Assembly (NCBI GenBank): GCA_003611875.1
Contig: RAYY01000025.1
Span: 1 to 64,000 of the forward strand
Direction of reading: 5' to 3'
From: a bacterium D16-56
Lineage (GTDB): Bacteria > Bacillota > Clostridia > Lachnospirales > Lachnospiraceae
Length of the DNA stretch: 64,000 nt
Below the pieces are notes generated by a model. It was not told the origin of the DNA and made no database searches. It saw only the letters and a list, made by a program, of their open reading frames with translations. Shown here one piece after another: positions 43,701-53,568 of the stretch (within the stretch, counting starts at the first letter, position 1; each line of letters starts with the position of its first letter). A program made the translations under genes and the position numbers.

Positions 43701-43720
43701 CTAACCTGGACAAGCCAGAA
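43701..43720. repeat. Dispersed 20-bp element, copy 3
   Basis: CTAACCTGGACAAGCCAGAA lies in the gap between yaaA and addA and matches 19 of 20 bases of the copy at 40031-40050. Confidence 0.5.
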
Positions 43721-43740
43721 TCAAAATTTCCCTTTCCCTG

Positions 43741-46700
43741 TCACATCACGATTTCCCTCTGCATGGTCAAAGAATAAAGGATCCTTGCCCTGACCTTTTT
43801 CCCGGTCATCTGCTCTAGGGCCCGCCCATAGTAATCAAGCTGCTCTCTGTAACGTTCTAAAAGAATCCGGACGCCCGACACCTTGTCCGTTTTATAATCC
43901 ACTACGACCAGTCCTTCGTCTTCCTCTATGTATGCATCAATAATTCCCTGAACCACCACCAGCTCGTCACTGTCTCCGGCTTTCATATCTCTGGCAGGTA
44001 TCCCCACCACAAACTGCTGCTCCTTATGAAGCCTGCCCTCTTTCTCAGCCAGGCTCATCCTTCTTCCCAGCTTTGACTGGAGAAATCTCCAAATCACACT
44101 GCAGTCAATCAAATCCAGGCTTTCCCTGCCGAATCGCCCTTTCTCTGTCAGCTCTGAAAGATACCGGACTACATCCTCCTGGCTTTCCATCCGGGAAAAA
44201 GGAAGCAGCTCCATAGCCCGATGATATGCCGTTCCCCGTGTGGCCCCATAACCGTCAGAGCGGGAGATTTCCTGCAGATAATGAGTAACATCCTGTTGTT
44301 TCTCCCTGACTTCCTTTCCTTCCTGAAAAAGCACCGCACTTTCTGATTCATCCTCCATCTGCCCCTGCTTTTTCAGCTCTGAGACAGACATCTTTGTGTG
44401 CAGCCGAATATCTGGCCTATAAGGATATTCATAGTCCAAATGATCCTCCAGCAGCTCTCGATACTCCTTCTGGTACTCCCTTTGAAGATCCAGGTTCAGC
44501 AAAGTCTCTTTGGAACGCTGGTCCCTTACCTGACGGATCAGCTCCTCCCCTACCACGTCTGCCAAGGGTATTTCCACAAACCGGATCTTTGCCTTCCCGT
44601 CGCTTAAGCTCATCAGCACCCAGTCCAGATAAGAATTGGCTGCAGCAAGGATCGTATAGGGAACCTGACCATTTACCAGCGGAATCTGGGCATATTTTTC
44701 CAGAGCTTTTGTCAGGTGCCGGTCTGTTCCGGTCATAATCAGCTTTTCCTTTGCCCGGGTCATGGCCACATACAGCACCCGCAGCTCCTCCCCCAGATTG
44801 TCCAGCTCCATCTTTCGGCGAAGAACATTTTTCTTTAAAGTCGTAGTCTTCAGACGACGCTCTAAATCCAGATAATCTGTCGCAATCCCCAGCTCGGGGT
44901 CGATCAAAACCTTTCCATAGGCATCCTGCTTATTAAACTTTTTTCCCATTCCTGCCAGAAAAACCACGGGAAATTCAAGGCCCTTGCTTTTATGAATACT
45001 CATAATGCGAACCGTGTCCTCCTCTTCCCCCATGGTGGAAGCCTCTCCAAAATCCGTGTTATACTTTTTCAGATTTTCGATATAGCGAATAAAATGGAAC
45101 AATCCTTTATAGCTGGTCCTCTCATAATCAGCTGCCTTTTCCACCAGCATATCCAGGTTTGCCCTGCGGGTTTCCCCTGCAGGCATGGCAGACACATAGT
45201 GGTAATATCCTGTTTGCTCATAGACCTTATAGATCAGCTCATGAATAGGAAGATAGGTACTTTGAGCCCGGAAACGCCGCAGCAAGGAACGAAAAGAGTA
45301 CAGCTTTCTGTATAGCCTTCTTGTCCTTTCCTCTGGAATTTGTTTATCCTGGTCTGTTTGTTCTCCCTCCCCACTCATATCCTCCAAGAACCGTGATACG
45401 GCCGCAAAGACTCCCCGATCCTGCCCTTTGTCCGCACAGCTCCGGTAATATGCCGTCAGCTCTGCAAGCTCCAGATCCGTCACTCCCACCATGGGGGACT
45501 TGAGGACTGCCGCCAGGGGTATATCCTGCATAGGATTATCGATCACTGCCAGCATACTGAGTACAATTTCTACCTCCACAGCCGCAAAATATCCCATCCG
45601 GGACTCTGCACAGGCCGGAATTCCCTCATTCATCAGAACGGATAAAAGATTCTCTGTCCACCCTGCAGTGCTCCGCAGAAGAACCACCATATCCCGGTAC
45701 CGGGCAGTCCGATATCCGCCTGTATTGTTCAGATTTTTGTCCCATACCAAAAGCCCGGTGTCCGGATTGGTCATCTCCCGAATCTTTCCGGCAATCAGCT
45801 TTGCCTCCAGCTCCCTGGCCGTAAAATCCGCAGCGTCCTCCTCCAGCCCGGCAAAAGCTTCTGCCCCTGTGTCCATCACCAGAAGCTCCACCCTGCTCAC
45901 GCCCTGATCGTTCTTCAAAAGCTCCGGACTGCCCGCACCCCGATCGGTTTCCAAAACCTCCGGACCGTCCACACTCCGATCGGTTTCCAAAAGCTCTCCC
46001 CTGCTCTCACCCTGACCGGTCTCCGGAAATACGGCTCCCGGATGAAGAGCCGTGTCCTCTGTATACCGGATTCCCCCCAGCTCCTCGGTCATAATCCGGT
46101 AAAACACATCATTGATTCCCTCTAATACCTCCGCCCTGCTCCGAAAATTCTGATGAAGCTCAATCTTCTTATTTGTGCCGGACGCCTGGTCATAATCCTC
46201 ATATGTGTGATATTTTTCCAAAAACAGCTCCGGCCTTGCCAGACGAAATTTATAGATACTCTGCTTTACATCCCCCACCATGAACACATTCGGATTCCCG
46301 AAACGCTCCTGAGACACTGCATGAAGCAGTGTTTCCTGCACCAGATTGCTGTCCTGATATTCATCCACCAGTACCTCCGCAAACTGACGGCTCAGCTCAT
46401 CCGCTGCCTCCGTATACGCCGTCTGCTCATACACCTCATGCCCCTCTTTCCCTGCATTGGACAACCCGTCTGCAGCCTCTGCCGCCTCCTTCTTCGGCAA
46501 GATCAGCACCTTTAAAGCCTCATGCTCCAGATCATTAAAATCCACCAGGTTTTTCTCCCGCTTCTTCTCCTGATACCGCCTGGCAAATTCCTCAGCCAGC
46601 TCCAAAAGCATTCCCACCGGCTCCCGGACTGCCGCCAGATCCTGAAGCATTTCCCCAGGCTCTGCAAAGCATACCTGCTCCCGCATTTTAGAGACTGCCT

Positions 46701-47664
46701 TTTTCACCCGGTCTCTGCACCCTGTCACATAAGCTTTTTTCTCACTGTCCACATTTTTGTTGCGCACAGCAGCCAGACGGGTCCAGGAAATGCCGGACAG
46801 CACTCTGTGGATGTCTTCAAAATCCTCTGCTGAACCAATCCCCGCTAATTGCCGCATATCCAGCTCCAGCATTGGGCTGTATGCCTCCAGAATCTCATCC
46901 TGCCGGCATATCTCAAGGGCTGACCCAAGCTGCTGTATCAGCTCCCCAGCCTGCTTTTTCAGATCCTCTGTCAAGAACCTTACCCAGGAAAAATCATGAA
47001 AGCTGCCGAAATTCTTCGGATCCTGCTCCGAAGAAGCATCTTCTTCGGGCTGGCTTCTGTTCCCCTCCAGCTCCCTCCGGCACCTGGCAAACCATTCCCC
47101 CGGGTAAGGGTTACTCTGGGAAAATGTATACACCTGCATGATCAAATCCTCAATACCCGCATCATTTTTCCCTCTGGCATAGGTTTCCACAAATGCCACA
47201 AACCGCTCTCCGCCGTCTGTATAATAATCCTCCAGCATTTCCTGCATTACATCTGCCCTAAGTAAAATCAGCTCCCCCTCGTCCCCGATTCGAAATGACG
47301 GGTCCAGATCCAGCATATTGAAATGATTCCGTATCAAATCCAGGCAAAAGCTGTCAATAGTGGTAATCCTGGCATGGTGGACTAAAGCCGCCTGCATCTG
47401 AAGATGTTCATTCTCCGGCATTTCCTCCAGCTTTTTCTCAATGGCTGCACCAATTCTCTCCCTCATCTCCGAAGCCGCCGCATTGGTAAAGGTCATAACC
47501 AGCAGACGGTCAATGTCTAAAGGATGTTCTCCCTCTGTCACCATCCGGATAATCCGCTCCACCAGCACCGCTGTCTTTCCGCTTCCGGCTGCCGCACTGA
47601 CTAACAGATTACTGTCACGGCTCTCGATCACCTGCATTTGTTCTCTTGTCCAGTTCACTGACAT
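43741..47664 (-). CDS. addA: AddA helicase-nuclease subunit
   Basis: About 1307 residues, normal for AddA, the UvrD-like helicase and nuclease of the AddAB enzyme that processes double-strand breaks for recombination. Visible are Walker A SAAAGSGKTAVLVERI, the Walker B-like VDEYQDSN, HQNFRSR, motif V/VI region IMSIHKSKGLEFPVVFLAGM and VAMTRAKEKL, and a RecB-family nuclease domain at the C-terminus with GTAYHRAME and VVVDYKTDK. Start at 47664 with GGGAGGAG; it overlaps the end of addB by 10 bases, so the two are translationally coupled. Confidence 0.97.
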   Translation of the reverse strand: MSVNWTREQMQVIESRDSNLLVSAAAGSGKTAVLVERIIRMVTEGEHPLDIDRLLVMTFTNAAASEMRERIGAAIEKKLEEMPENEHLQMQAALVHHARITTIDSFCLDLIRNHFNMLDLDPSFRIGDEGELILLRADVMQEMLEDYYTDGGERFVAFVETYARGKNDAGIEDLIMQVYTFSQSNPYPGEWFARCRRELEGNRSQPEEDASSEQDPKNFGSFHDFSWVRFLTEDLKKQAGELIQQLGSALEICRQDEILEAYSPMLELDMRQLAGIGSAEDFEDIHRVLSGISWTRLAAVRNKNVDSEKKAYVTGCRDRVKKAVSKMREQVCFAEPGEMLQDLAAVREPVGMLLELAEEFARRYQEKKREKNLVDFNDLEHEALKVLILPKKEAAEAADGLSNAGKEGHEVYEQTAYTEAADELSRQFAEVLVDEYQDSNLVQETLLHAVSQERFGNPNVFMVGDVKQSIYKFRLARPELFLEKYHTYEDYDQASGTNKKIELHQNFRSRAEVLEGINDVFYRIMTEELGGIRYTEDTALHPGAVFPETGQGESRGELLETDRSVDGPEVLETDRGAGSPELLKNDQGVSRVELLVMDTGAEAFAGLEEDAADFTARELEAKLIAGKIREMTNPDTGLLVWDKNLNNTGGYRTARYRDMVVLLRSTAGWTENLLSVLMNEGIPACAESRMGYFAAVEVEIVLSMLAVIDNPMQDIPLAAVLKSPMVGVTDLELAELTAYYRSCADKGQDRGVFAAVSRFLEDMSGEGEQTDQDKQIPEERTRRLYRKLYSFRSLLRRFRAQSTYLPIHELIYKVYEQTGYYHYVSAMPAGETRRANLDMLVEKAADYERTSYKGLFHFIRYIENLKKYNTDFGEASTMGEEEDTVRIMSIHKSKGLEFPVVFLAGMGKKFNKQDAYGKVLIDPELGIATDYLDLERRLKTTTLKKNVLRRKMELDNLGEELRVLYVAMTRAKEKLIMTGTDRHLTKALEKYAQIPLVNGQVPYTILAAANSYLDWVLMSLSDGKAKIRFVEIPLADVVGEELIRQVRDQRSKETLLNLDLQREYQKEYRELLEDHLDYEYPYRPDIRLHTKMSVSELKKQGQMEDESESAVLFQEGKEVREKQQDVTHYLQEISRSDGYGATRGTAYHRAMELLPFSRMESQEDVVRYLSELTEKGRFGRESLDLIDCSVIWRFLQSKLGRRMSLAEKEGRLHKEQQFVVGIPARDMKAGDSDELVVVQGIIDAYIEEDEGLVVVDYKTDKVSGVRILLERYREQLDYYGRALEQMTGKKVRARILYSLTMQREIVM

Positions 47665-50600
47665 AGCTCCTCCCAAATCTCCTCTGCCTTTTTTCCCTTC
47701 AGCCTGCGATATTCGAACCCCGAAGTCTTTTTGTCAAAGCCGCACACTGCATGGTAGGGGCAATAATCACACGCTGTCCGCTGTCCGCTCTTATAAGGTT
47801 CTACCCCGATCTCCCCGTCTAGGATTTCCTTTCCCGCACCCTTTACCCTTTCATGGACAAAACGGCGCAAACGGTCAAACCGCTCCCGGTTGGCCACAGA
47901 GGATCTGCCCTCCTGCACCTCCCCATCCTTTAAGACCACCGGAATAATATCAGATTCCTTTTCGATAGTATTGTCCAGATGGTGAATCGCCTCCAGCTCA
48001 CTGTTAATCAGCCCGTTCATCCTCAGTTGACGCAGAATCTCCTCCTTCACCTGCTGCTCATCCGGCTTCCCGGTTTTCTCCACCATGGGATCTGAGATAT
48101 TATAATAGAGGATTCCTGCCGGAATCACCTCTTTGCCAGGAAATTTCCTCTCCGTCATCTCCACCGCTGCATCCATGTATACCACAAGCTGAAGCTGAAG
48201 GCCATAATAGATTGCTGCCAGATCAAAGCTGGTGCTGCCGGATTTGTAATCAATGATCTTTACATACACCTGCTGTCCGTCCTCACACAGATCCAGCCGG
48301 TCTATACGCCCCCTCAAATGCAGGGCCTCATCGGCTGACAGCGGAATCTTCATGGCCTCCAGATTATCTGCCGCTGAAAATGACACCTCAAAGCCTGCAG
48401 GAGAAAAATCTCCCTTCTTGATCTGCTGCTGCAAAGCCCATACCGTCCTCTGGGTAATGTGCTCCACCCTTCGGGCCAGATAAGCGTTGCGGGAGCTGCT
48501 TCCCATAATGGTATTGCCGTATTCTGCCGTCACCTCTCCCACACAGTCTCTCACCAGGCTATCCCGGTCAGTATCCGATATGGTACGCCAATCCCGCCCT
48601 TGCTCCTTCATTCTCTGAAAACACAGGTCAATGGAAGCATGGAACAGATTTCCCATATCCGCAGCTGCCAGCTCATACCGCCGCCGCTCCAGCAGCTCCA
48701 GCCCATATTGAAGAAAATGGGCATATGCGCAGGCCGCATACTGCTCCAGCCTGGTCACACTTCCGCTGATAATATTCCCGTAAAGCGCCCTGGCTACTGC
48801 ATGCCCGATTCCCTGGTTCTCATAGGAAGTAAAGGCTGCCTCTGCCAGCCGTATCGCCTCCTCGTGATACTCCTCTGAACATAAAAACCAGCGAAACAGC
48901 TCCAGAAGCTTCAGAAGCTCCTTCTGAGATGGATCTTCATTCATGCTTTCTTCTACCCTCTCCCCATTCTCATTCTGCCCCTTCACGGATATCCACTCAT
49001 GCTGACGCTTGCCATCTTCTGCACTGTCTGTTTTCTTCCCTTGTCCCGGCATATCCCGGAATCTTCTCAGCCCTGCCACCAGCTGCTGCCTGGCCCTTTC
49101 CACCGAATAGATCTCCTCAAAATTCCCCCCTGCATCTTCACTGCACACAAGCCTGGGAAACATTTTCCGAAGCTCCCCGATCAGATACGAGGGCCGTCTG
49201 CTTTTTCCGTCCCCTCCCACACCGGCATAGGAGACCACCAGCTTTTGAGAAGGCTTTGTCATCATCAGATACAGATAAAACCGCTGCCGAAAGCTGTCCT
49301 CCCTTGCCGTGGGGGCCAGCTCCAGACTATGTCTTCCGAAAAACTCCCGCTCCTGGTCTGAAAGCAGGCTTCCCCGATCCTTTTTCATGGGCACGATTCC
49401 GTCGTTAACCCCCACAAAAAACAACACCTTCACATGGGCCAATCTGGTTCTGGTAATATCTCCCACCACCACCCGGTCCACAGCAGCCGGAATCACTCCC
49501 ACAGAAATCTCTCCAAATCCTGCATCCAAAATCTCTATAAATTCCTTCCGGCTTATCTGTTCCTCCCCCAAAAGCTCAGAAAGTCTCTGCAGAAGCTCTG
49601 TCACCAGTCCATAGACCTGCCCATACTCCTTGGCCAGCCGGTATTCCCCTGCTGCCAGAAAATATTCCTGATATGCACCAAGTTTCTCCTCCACACAACA
49701 CTCCTCTAAAAGCCCGATGACAGCTTGTACCATTCCTGCTACCGTAACAGGTTTGATGCCAAAAGCCTCCCGCATCCTAAGAAGAGGCGCCATGACCTGA
49801 TCCCGAAACTCATTAAGCTCTGTCAGATTAATGTCTGCCGCCTCCCGATACGTCCGATCCCACTGCTGGCTCCACCGCCTGGCTCCGCGGATTCCCATGG
49901 CAATCACATAATTCTCCATCCGGTCTGTCATTTTCTGGTCTGCAGTCACCAGCCCGGTTCTCAGATACCGGAAAACACTTTCATAAGAAAGGTCCCTGCG
50001 CACTGCCTCCAATGCCCCTCGGATCAGCTCCACCATAGGATTATCCAGCACGCTTTTTTTATCATCCATAAAAAACGGTATCTGGTTCTGCTCAAACTGA
50101 TGGGCGATCTCCCTTCCATATCCTGCCAGATCCCCGGTTACTACTGCCATGTCCCGGTAGCGAAGCCCCTTCTCCCGGATCAAAGCCTGAATCCTTTTCA
50201 CCGCATGTGTCACTTCCCCAGAGGGATTTTCCCCCGAAAACAGCTCCAGGCCCCCTTTCATTTCTTCCTCATAGCACCCGCGCCGATAGCGAAACAGGCT
50301 TTTTTCCAGCCACTGAAGCTCCGGGCTGTCCACAAAACGAGGCAACGCCTTTTTCCCATCCCCCTTTCCTGATCCTGCCTCATTCCCCAGCCAGATATCA
50401 GGAAGCCTGGATACATGGTTATGTTCTGCCAGCTCTATGCACCGCCTGACCATCTGACGGCTCATATAGAACAAGCTATGCATCCCTGACCCTTGATAAA
50501 CCGATGCCTCCCCGTCTGCCGTCACGGTGACGATCACCTGTCTTGCATGAATCAGGCACAGCTCTAACAGCCGATACTGAACCGGCGTAAATCCTGTATA

Positions 50601-51206
50601 CCCGTCCAAAGCAATCACACTGTTTTTCACAATCTCCGACTGAGGAAGAACCCGGCACAGCACATCCAGCACTTCCTCTGTAGTAATATAATGTCCGGCA
50701 ATATACTCCTGAAACCCCTCAAAAACCACTGCAAAATCCAGAAGCTTCTGACGAAACAGCGGTGTCCCTGCCAGCTCTGCCATCTCCCGCAGGATCTGAG
50801 GCGATATTCCATATTGATAAAACTCCGACAACATGGATTTTAACTGATTCACAAATCCTGCCTGGTTTAAATGGCCCTGAAACAGAATCAGCTCCTTTCG
50901 TTTATTGCCTGCTACCTTCCGCAGTACCATGGATTTGCCCATGTCGTCCAGCACCCTTAAATTCTCCACTGCCAATTCCTCAAATACCCGATAAGCCAGC
51001 CGCTGAAAGCTGACAATATCAATGTTCATGGTACCGTGATTGGGATGGCGGACCACAATATCCTTCTGGGTCTGCATGGTAAACTGCTCTGGTACGATCA
51101 TAAAGAAAAGCTGCTTTGGACGTTCCATGGACTCCTGAATGATCTTATCATAAAGGCGTCTGGTTTTTCCTGACCCGGAGCCCCCTAGTATTAGCTGTAA
51201 AGACAT
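47655..51206 (-). CDS. addB: AddB nuclease subunit
   Basis: About 1183 residues. The N-terminal GGSGSGKTRRLYDKI is an intact Walker A; the C-terminal nuclease domain shows IKIIDYKSG, and the four cysteines that bind an Fe-S cluster are seen as CAYAHF (after EQYAAC) and CDYCPYHAVC. This is the AddB partner of AddA. The ATG at 51206 follows GGGAGGAG and gives the family N-terminus MSLQLILGG; the longer frame to 51326 is unlikely. Confidence 0.97.
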   Translation of the reverse strand: MSLQLILGGSGSGKTRRLYDKIIQESMERPKQLFFMIVPEQFTMQTQKDIVVRHPNHGTMNIDIVSFQRLAYRVFEELAVENLRVLDDMGKSMVLRKVAGNKRKELILFQGHLNQAGFVNQLKSMLSEFYQYGISPQILREMAELAGTPLFRQKLLDFAVVFEGFQEYIAGHYITTEEVLDVLCRVLPQSEIVKNSVIALDGYTGFTPVQYRLLELCLIHARQVIVTVTADGEASVYQGSGMHSLFYMSRQMVRRCIELAEHNHVSRLPDIWLGNEAGSGKGDGKKALPRFVDSPELQWLEKSLFRYRRGCYEEEMKGGLELFSGENPSGEVTHAVKRIQALIREKGLRYRDMAVVTGDLAGYGREIAHQFEQNQIPFFMDDKKSVLDNPMVELIRGALEAVRRDLSYESVFRYLRTGLVTADQKMTDRMENYVIAMGIRGARRWSQQWDRTYREAADINLTELNEFRDQVMAPLLRMREAFGIKPVTVAGMVQAVIGLLEECCVEEKLGAYQEYFLAAGEYRLAKEYGQVYGLVTELLQRLSELLGEEQISRKEFIEILDAGFGEISVGVIPAAVDRVVVGDITRTRLAHVKVLFFVGVNDGIVPMKKDRGSLLSDQEREFFGRHSLELAPTAREDSFRQRFYLYLMMTKPSQKLVVSYAGVGGDGKSRRPSYLIGELRKMFPRLVCSEDAGGNFEEIYSVERARQQLVAGLRRFRDMPGQGKKTDSAEDGKRQHEWISVKGQNENGERVEESMNEDPSQKELLKLLELFRWFLCSEEYHEEAIRLAEAAFTSYENQGIGHAVARALYGNIISGSVTRLEQYAACAYAHFLQYGLELLERRRYELAAADMGNLFHASIDLCFQRMKEQGRDWRTISDTDRDSLVRDCVGEVTAEYGNTIMGSSSRNAYLARRVEHITQRTVWALQQQIKKGDFSPAGFEVSFSAADNLEAMKIPLSADEALHLRGRIDRLDLCEDGQQVYVKIIDYKSGSTSFDLAAIYYGLQLQLVVYMDAAVEMTERKFPGKEVIPAGILYYNISDPMVEKTGKPDEQQVKEEILRQLRMNGLINSELEAIHHLDNTIEKESDIIPVVLKDGEVQEGRSSVANRERFDRLRRFVHERVKGAGKEILDGEIGVEPYKSGQRTACDYCPYHAVCGFDKKTSGFEYRRLKGKKAEEIWEELCQ

Positions 51207-51330
51207 GAATTTCTCCTCCCATATCATAGAATTGGCACCCGCTGCTTTGCTCCCTGCCAAAAAGTTCCCTTGCCTGCTGTTCCTTGGAAGGTATTTGATG
51301 CCATATAAAAAGCCCTGACCTGACACAGCT

Positions 51331-51336
51331 ATTGTA
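51331..51336 (-). promoter_or_regulatory. Possible -10 element for addBA
   Basis: TACAAT preceded by TGA on the minus strand, about 125 bases before the addB start. No good -35 is visible. Confidence 0.3.
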
Positions 51337-51465
51337 TCACATCAAGGCTAAGTTTTACATCACTTCTTATACCCGTGAGTATAAAAAACCAGACAAACAG
51401 AAAAAATAACATAAATCCCCCCTGCCCGGAATAGATTATACCAAACATCCCCCGGAGGGCTACCC

Positions 51466-51906
51466 ATGAGTTCAAGAACAAAAATCGTCGTCCTGCGAAT
51501 GAAAGAAATCATATACACTGCAATCTTCATTGGCCTGGGCATTTTACTGGTAATGCTGCTGTTCATCATGTTCCGGCCAGGAAAAGAAAGCGGCACACCT
51601 GCGTCATCCGACCAGGTTCTCTACATACCCGGCGTCTATTCCGCCTCTCTAAAACTGGGTTCCCAGGAAGTCAATGTGGAGGTGGCAGTGGATGCTGACA
51701 AGATCAATTCCATCTCCATGGTACACCTGAGCGACTCTGTGGCTACCATGTACCCATTAGTACAGCCGTCCCTGCAGAATCTCACCGACCAGATCTGCGA
51801 CACCCAGTCCACAGAGAACCTGACCTACCCGGAAGAAAGCCGATACACCTCCCAGGCACTGCTAAACGCCATCCAGAAGGCATTGGACAAAGCAACCGCC
51901 CGGTAA
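51466..51906 (+). CDS. Membrane-anchored FMN-binding-domain-like protein
   Basis: A 146-residue protein with one N-terminal membrane helix (IYTAIFIGLGILLVMLLFIMF) and an extracytoplasmic domain. YIPGVYSASLKLGSQEVNVEVAVDADKI and the ending YTSQALLNAIQKALDKA follow the FMN_bind fold, but the usual SGAT flavinylation motif is replaced by a PEESRYTS stretch, so covalent flavin attachment is doubtful. It is divergently placed from addB. A GGAGGG site precedes the ATG. Confidence 0.65.
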   Translation: MSSRTKIVVLRMKEIIYTAIFIGLGILLVMLLFIMFRPGKESGTPASSDQVLYIPGVYSASLKLGSQEVNVEVAVDADKINSISMVHLSDSVATMYPLVQPSLQNLTDQICDTQSTENLTYPEESRYTSQALLNAIQKALDKATAR

Positions 51907-51969
51907 TCCCGTTTGCCGAAAAAACTGCTGAACCTTATCCATCAATCACCACACGGATTCCAAATCAAC

Positions 51970-52003
51970 CCCCGCTGCAGGCAATGCTGTGCCGGCAGCG
52001 GGG
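51970..52003. terminator. Hairpin between convergent genes
   Basis: CCCCGCTGC and GCAGCGGGG arms with an inner GGCA/TGCC stem lie between the FMN-binding-like gene and the ECF S-component gene, probably terminating both. Confidence 0.7.
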
Positions 52004-52026
52004 TATTTGACTCACGCGCCCACCTT

Positions 52027-52620
52027 CTATATCTTAAAAAACATCCCTGACTTCTTCAGCACGGGCCTTACTGCCATATACACTGCCACTACCACAAGGG
52101 TTCCTGCCACTGCATTGATAAAAGTCACCCCTGCAGCCCAGGTAGACATGATCTTTGCCGCATCGGACTGAACCCCCAACACAAAGTTTTTATAAAAATA
52201 TCCCACAATGGGATCCATAATCACATTGAAGCCCAGCCCTGCAACAGAAGCCGCCAAAGTCCACTTGAATACATATTTGGCATCATGATCCTGGGTAATA
52301 TGTCCAAGCCGATGAGCCACAAAGCCTGCAATCAGTCCGATACAAAGCTTCAGCACAAAAGTCTTTGGAGCGCTGGTAATATATACCGGATCTAAAAGAT
52401 CCGCAATGGTCATCCCCAGAGAGCCGGCCAGTCCTCCATACACACCGCCCAGCAGCAGGGCTGCCAGAACACAGAACGCATTCCCAATATGAAGCGCCAC
52501 ATAATCCCCGCCAAAAGTAGGAATCGGTATCTTCAAAAAAGTAAACGCCACATAGCACAGCGCTGCCATAAGTGCAGTCAGTACAACCTTATACACCTTA
52601 TCATTTTTCTGTTCCGTCAT
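52027..52620 (-). CDS. ECF transporter S component
   Basis: About 197 residues with six membrane helices. The opening VVLTALMAALCYVAFTFLKIPIP, then GNAFCVLAALLLGGVYGGLAG and DLLDPVYITSAPKTFVLKLCIGLIAG are the pattern of substrate-binding (S) subunits of energy-coupling factor vitamin importers. The shared EcfAA'T module is not in this window. Substrate unknown; I see no riboswitch upstream to identify it. The thiN gene 275 bp away is suggestive of thiamine but proves nothing. ATG at 52620 follows GGAGGA. Confidence 0.82.
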   Translation of the reverse strand: MTEQKNDKVYKVVLTALMAALCYVAFTFLKIPIPTFGGDYVALHIGNAFCVLAALLLGGVYGGLAGSLGMTIADLLDPVYITSAPKTFVLKLCIGLIAGFVAHRLGHITQDHDAKYVFKWTLAASVAGLGFNVIMDPIVGYFYKNFVLGVQSDAAKIMSTWAAGVTFINAVAGTLVVVAVYMAVRPVLKKSGMFFKI

Positions 52621-52894
52621 CGCCAAGTCCTCCTCTTACTATCACAAAATTTTCCGGAACCCTTTTTATCAAAGTGTCCCCTTTATCATCAGCAGTATAC
52701 GCTCCTCCTTAAAGTCACTGCCTTCATTGCTCCTCATCATAGCATGTAACCTGACGATCATAAATAACCAGTTCCCTACTTTTTCACCATACCAGTTTCC
52801 CTTTGGCATCTTCCTGCTCTCTAACCATTCCCTGCCTCACAGCCCTCCTTTGCAAACGCCAATCCTCTCCCATACCCCTTAAAATCGTTTTCCT

Positions 52895-53551
52895 CTAATC
52901 CCGTGACTCCACACACACCAGCACTCCCTCCTCAAATTCCAAGGTTCCCACCTCATCCTCCACCTCATTGCTGATACAAAGCCCGGCCTCCTCACCCCTT
53001 TTGATATTCTTCTTATTCAATGGATACTTAAACCCCTTTAAAGTAATTCCGGTCACCTTTTCCGTATAAGGCAGAAAAGACACATACTTCCCCCAAAGCT
53101 GATCCCTGACAAAAGTCCGGTTCTGATCAACCAGATAAATCTTGTTCCAGGCATCCACGATCCATGCCTCCACCTCCCTCTCCATACACCCATACAGTAA
53201 ATGAAGATTTCCCAGCAAATGATCCACCCGCCCCCCGGTAGCCCCCAGAAAAACAATCCGGTCACAGGCCAGAGTCAGTGCGCGATTGCGGGCCAGTTCC
53301 GTGTCAGTTTCGTTTTTTTCAGGCTTGTGGCTCTCCCACACAATGTATGAAGCCTTCCGAAATTCCTCAATCACGTCCTCCTCCACCGTATCAAAATCCC
53401 CTACCACGTAATCCGGAGTCAGCCCCAAAGCCCTCACAGCCTCCAGCCCTCCATCCACCGCAATCACCTTATGAAATGTCTCCCTTTCCAAAAAAGACCG
53501 GGCGAAAGCCAAATCCAGCTTACCGCCCGTAATAATCAAACAGACTCTCAT
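52895..53551 (-). CDS. thiN: Thiamine diphosphokinase
   Basis: About 218 residues. Converts thiamine to thiamine diphosphate with ATP. VIAVDGGLEAVRALGLTPDYVVGDFDTV, the KNETDTELA segment and FLGATGGRVDHLLGNLHLL are the conserved ThiN active-site blocks. ATG at 53551 has GAGGGGAG at a good distance; the GTG two codons earlier is too close to that site. It is the last gene of the long priA-to-thiN cluster. Confidence 0.95.
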   Translation of the reverse strand: MRVCLIITGGKLDLAFARSFLERETFHKVIAVDGGLEAVRALGLTPDYVVGDFDTVEEDVIEEFRKASYIVWESHKPEKNETDTELARNRALTLACDRIVFLGATGGRVDHLLGNLHLLYGCMEREVEAWIVDAWNKIYLVDQNRTFVRDQLWGKYVSFLPYTEKVTGITLKGFKYPLNKKNIKRGEEAGLCISNEVEDEVGTLEFEEGVLVCVESRD

Positions 53552-53568
53552 GTCCACGCTCCCCTCAC

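Noticed and set aside
49725-50372. 215-residue plus-strand reading frame inside addB
   Set aside because: It is an antisense shadow of a well-supported gene, rich in His/Pro/Cys as expected for the reverse frame.
52621-52894. Riboswitch ahead of the ECF S-component gene
   Set aside because: I found no TPP, riboflavin or other conserved riboswitch core in the gap on either strand.
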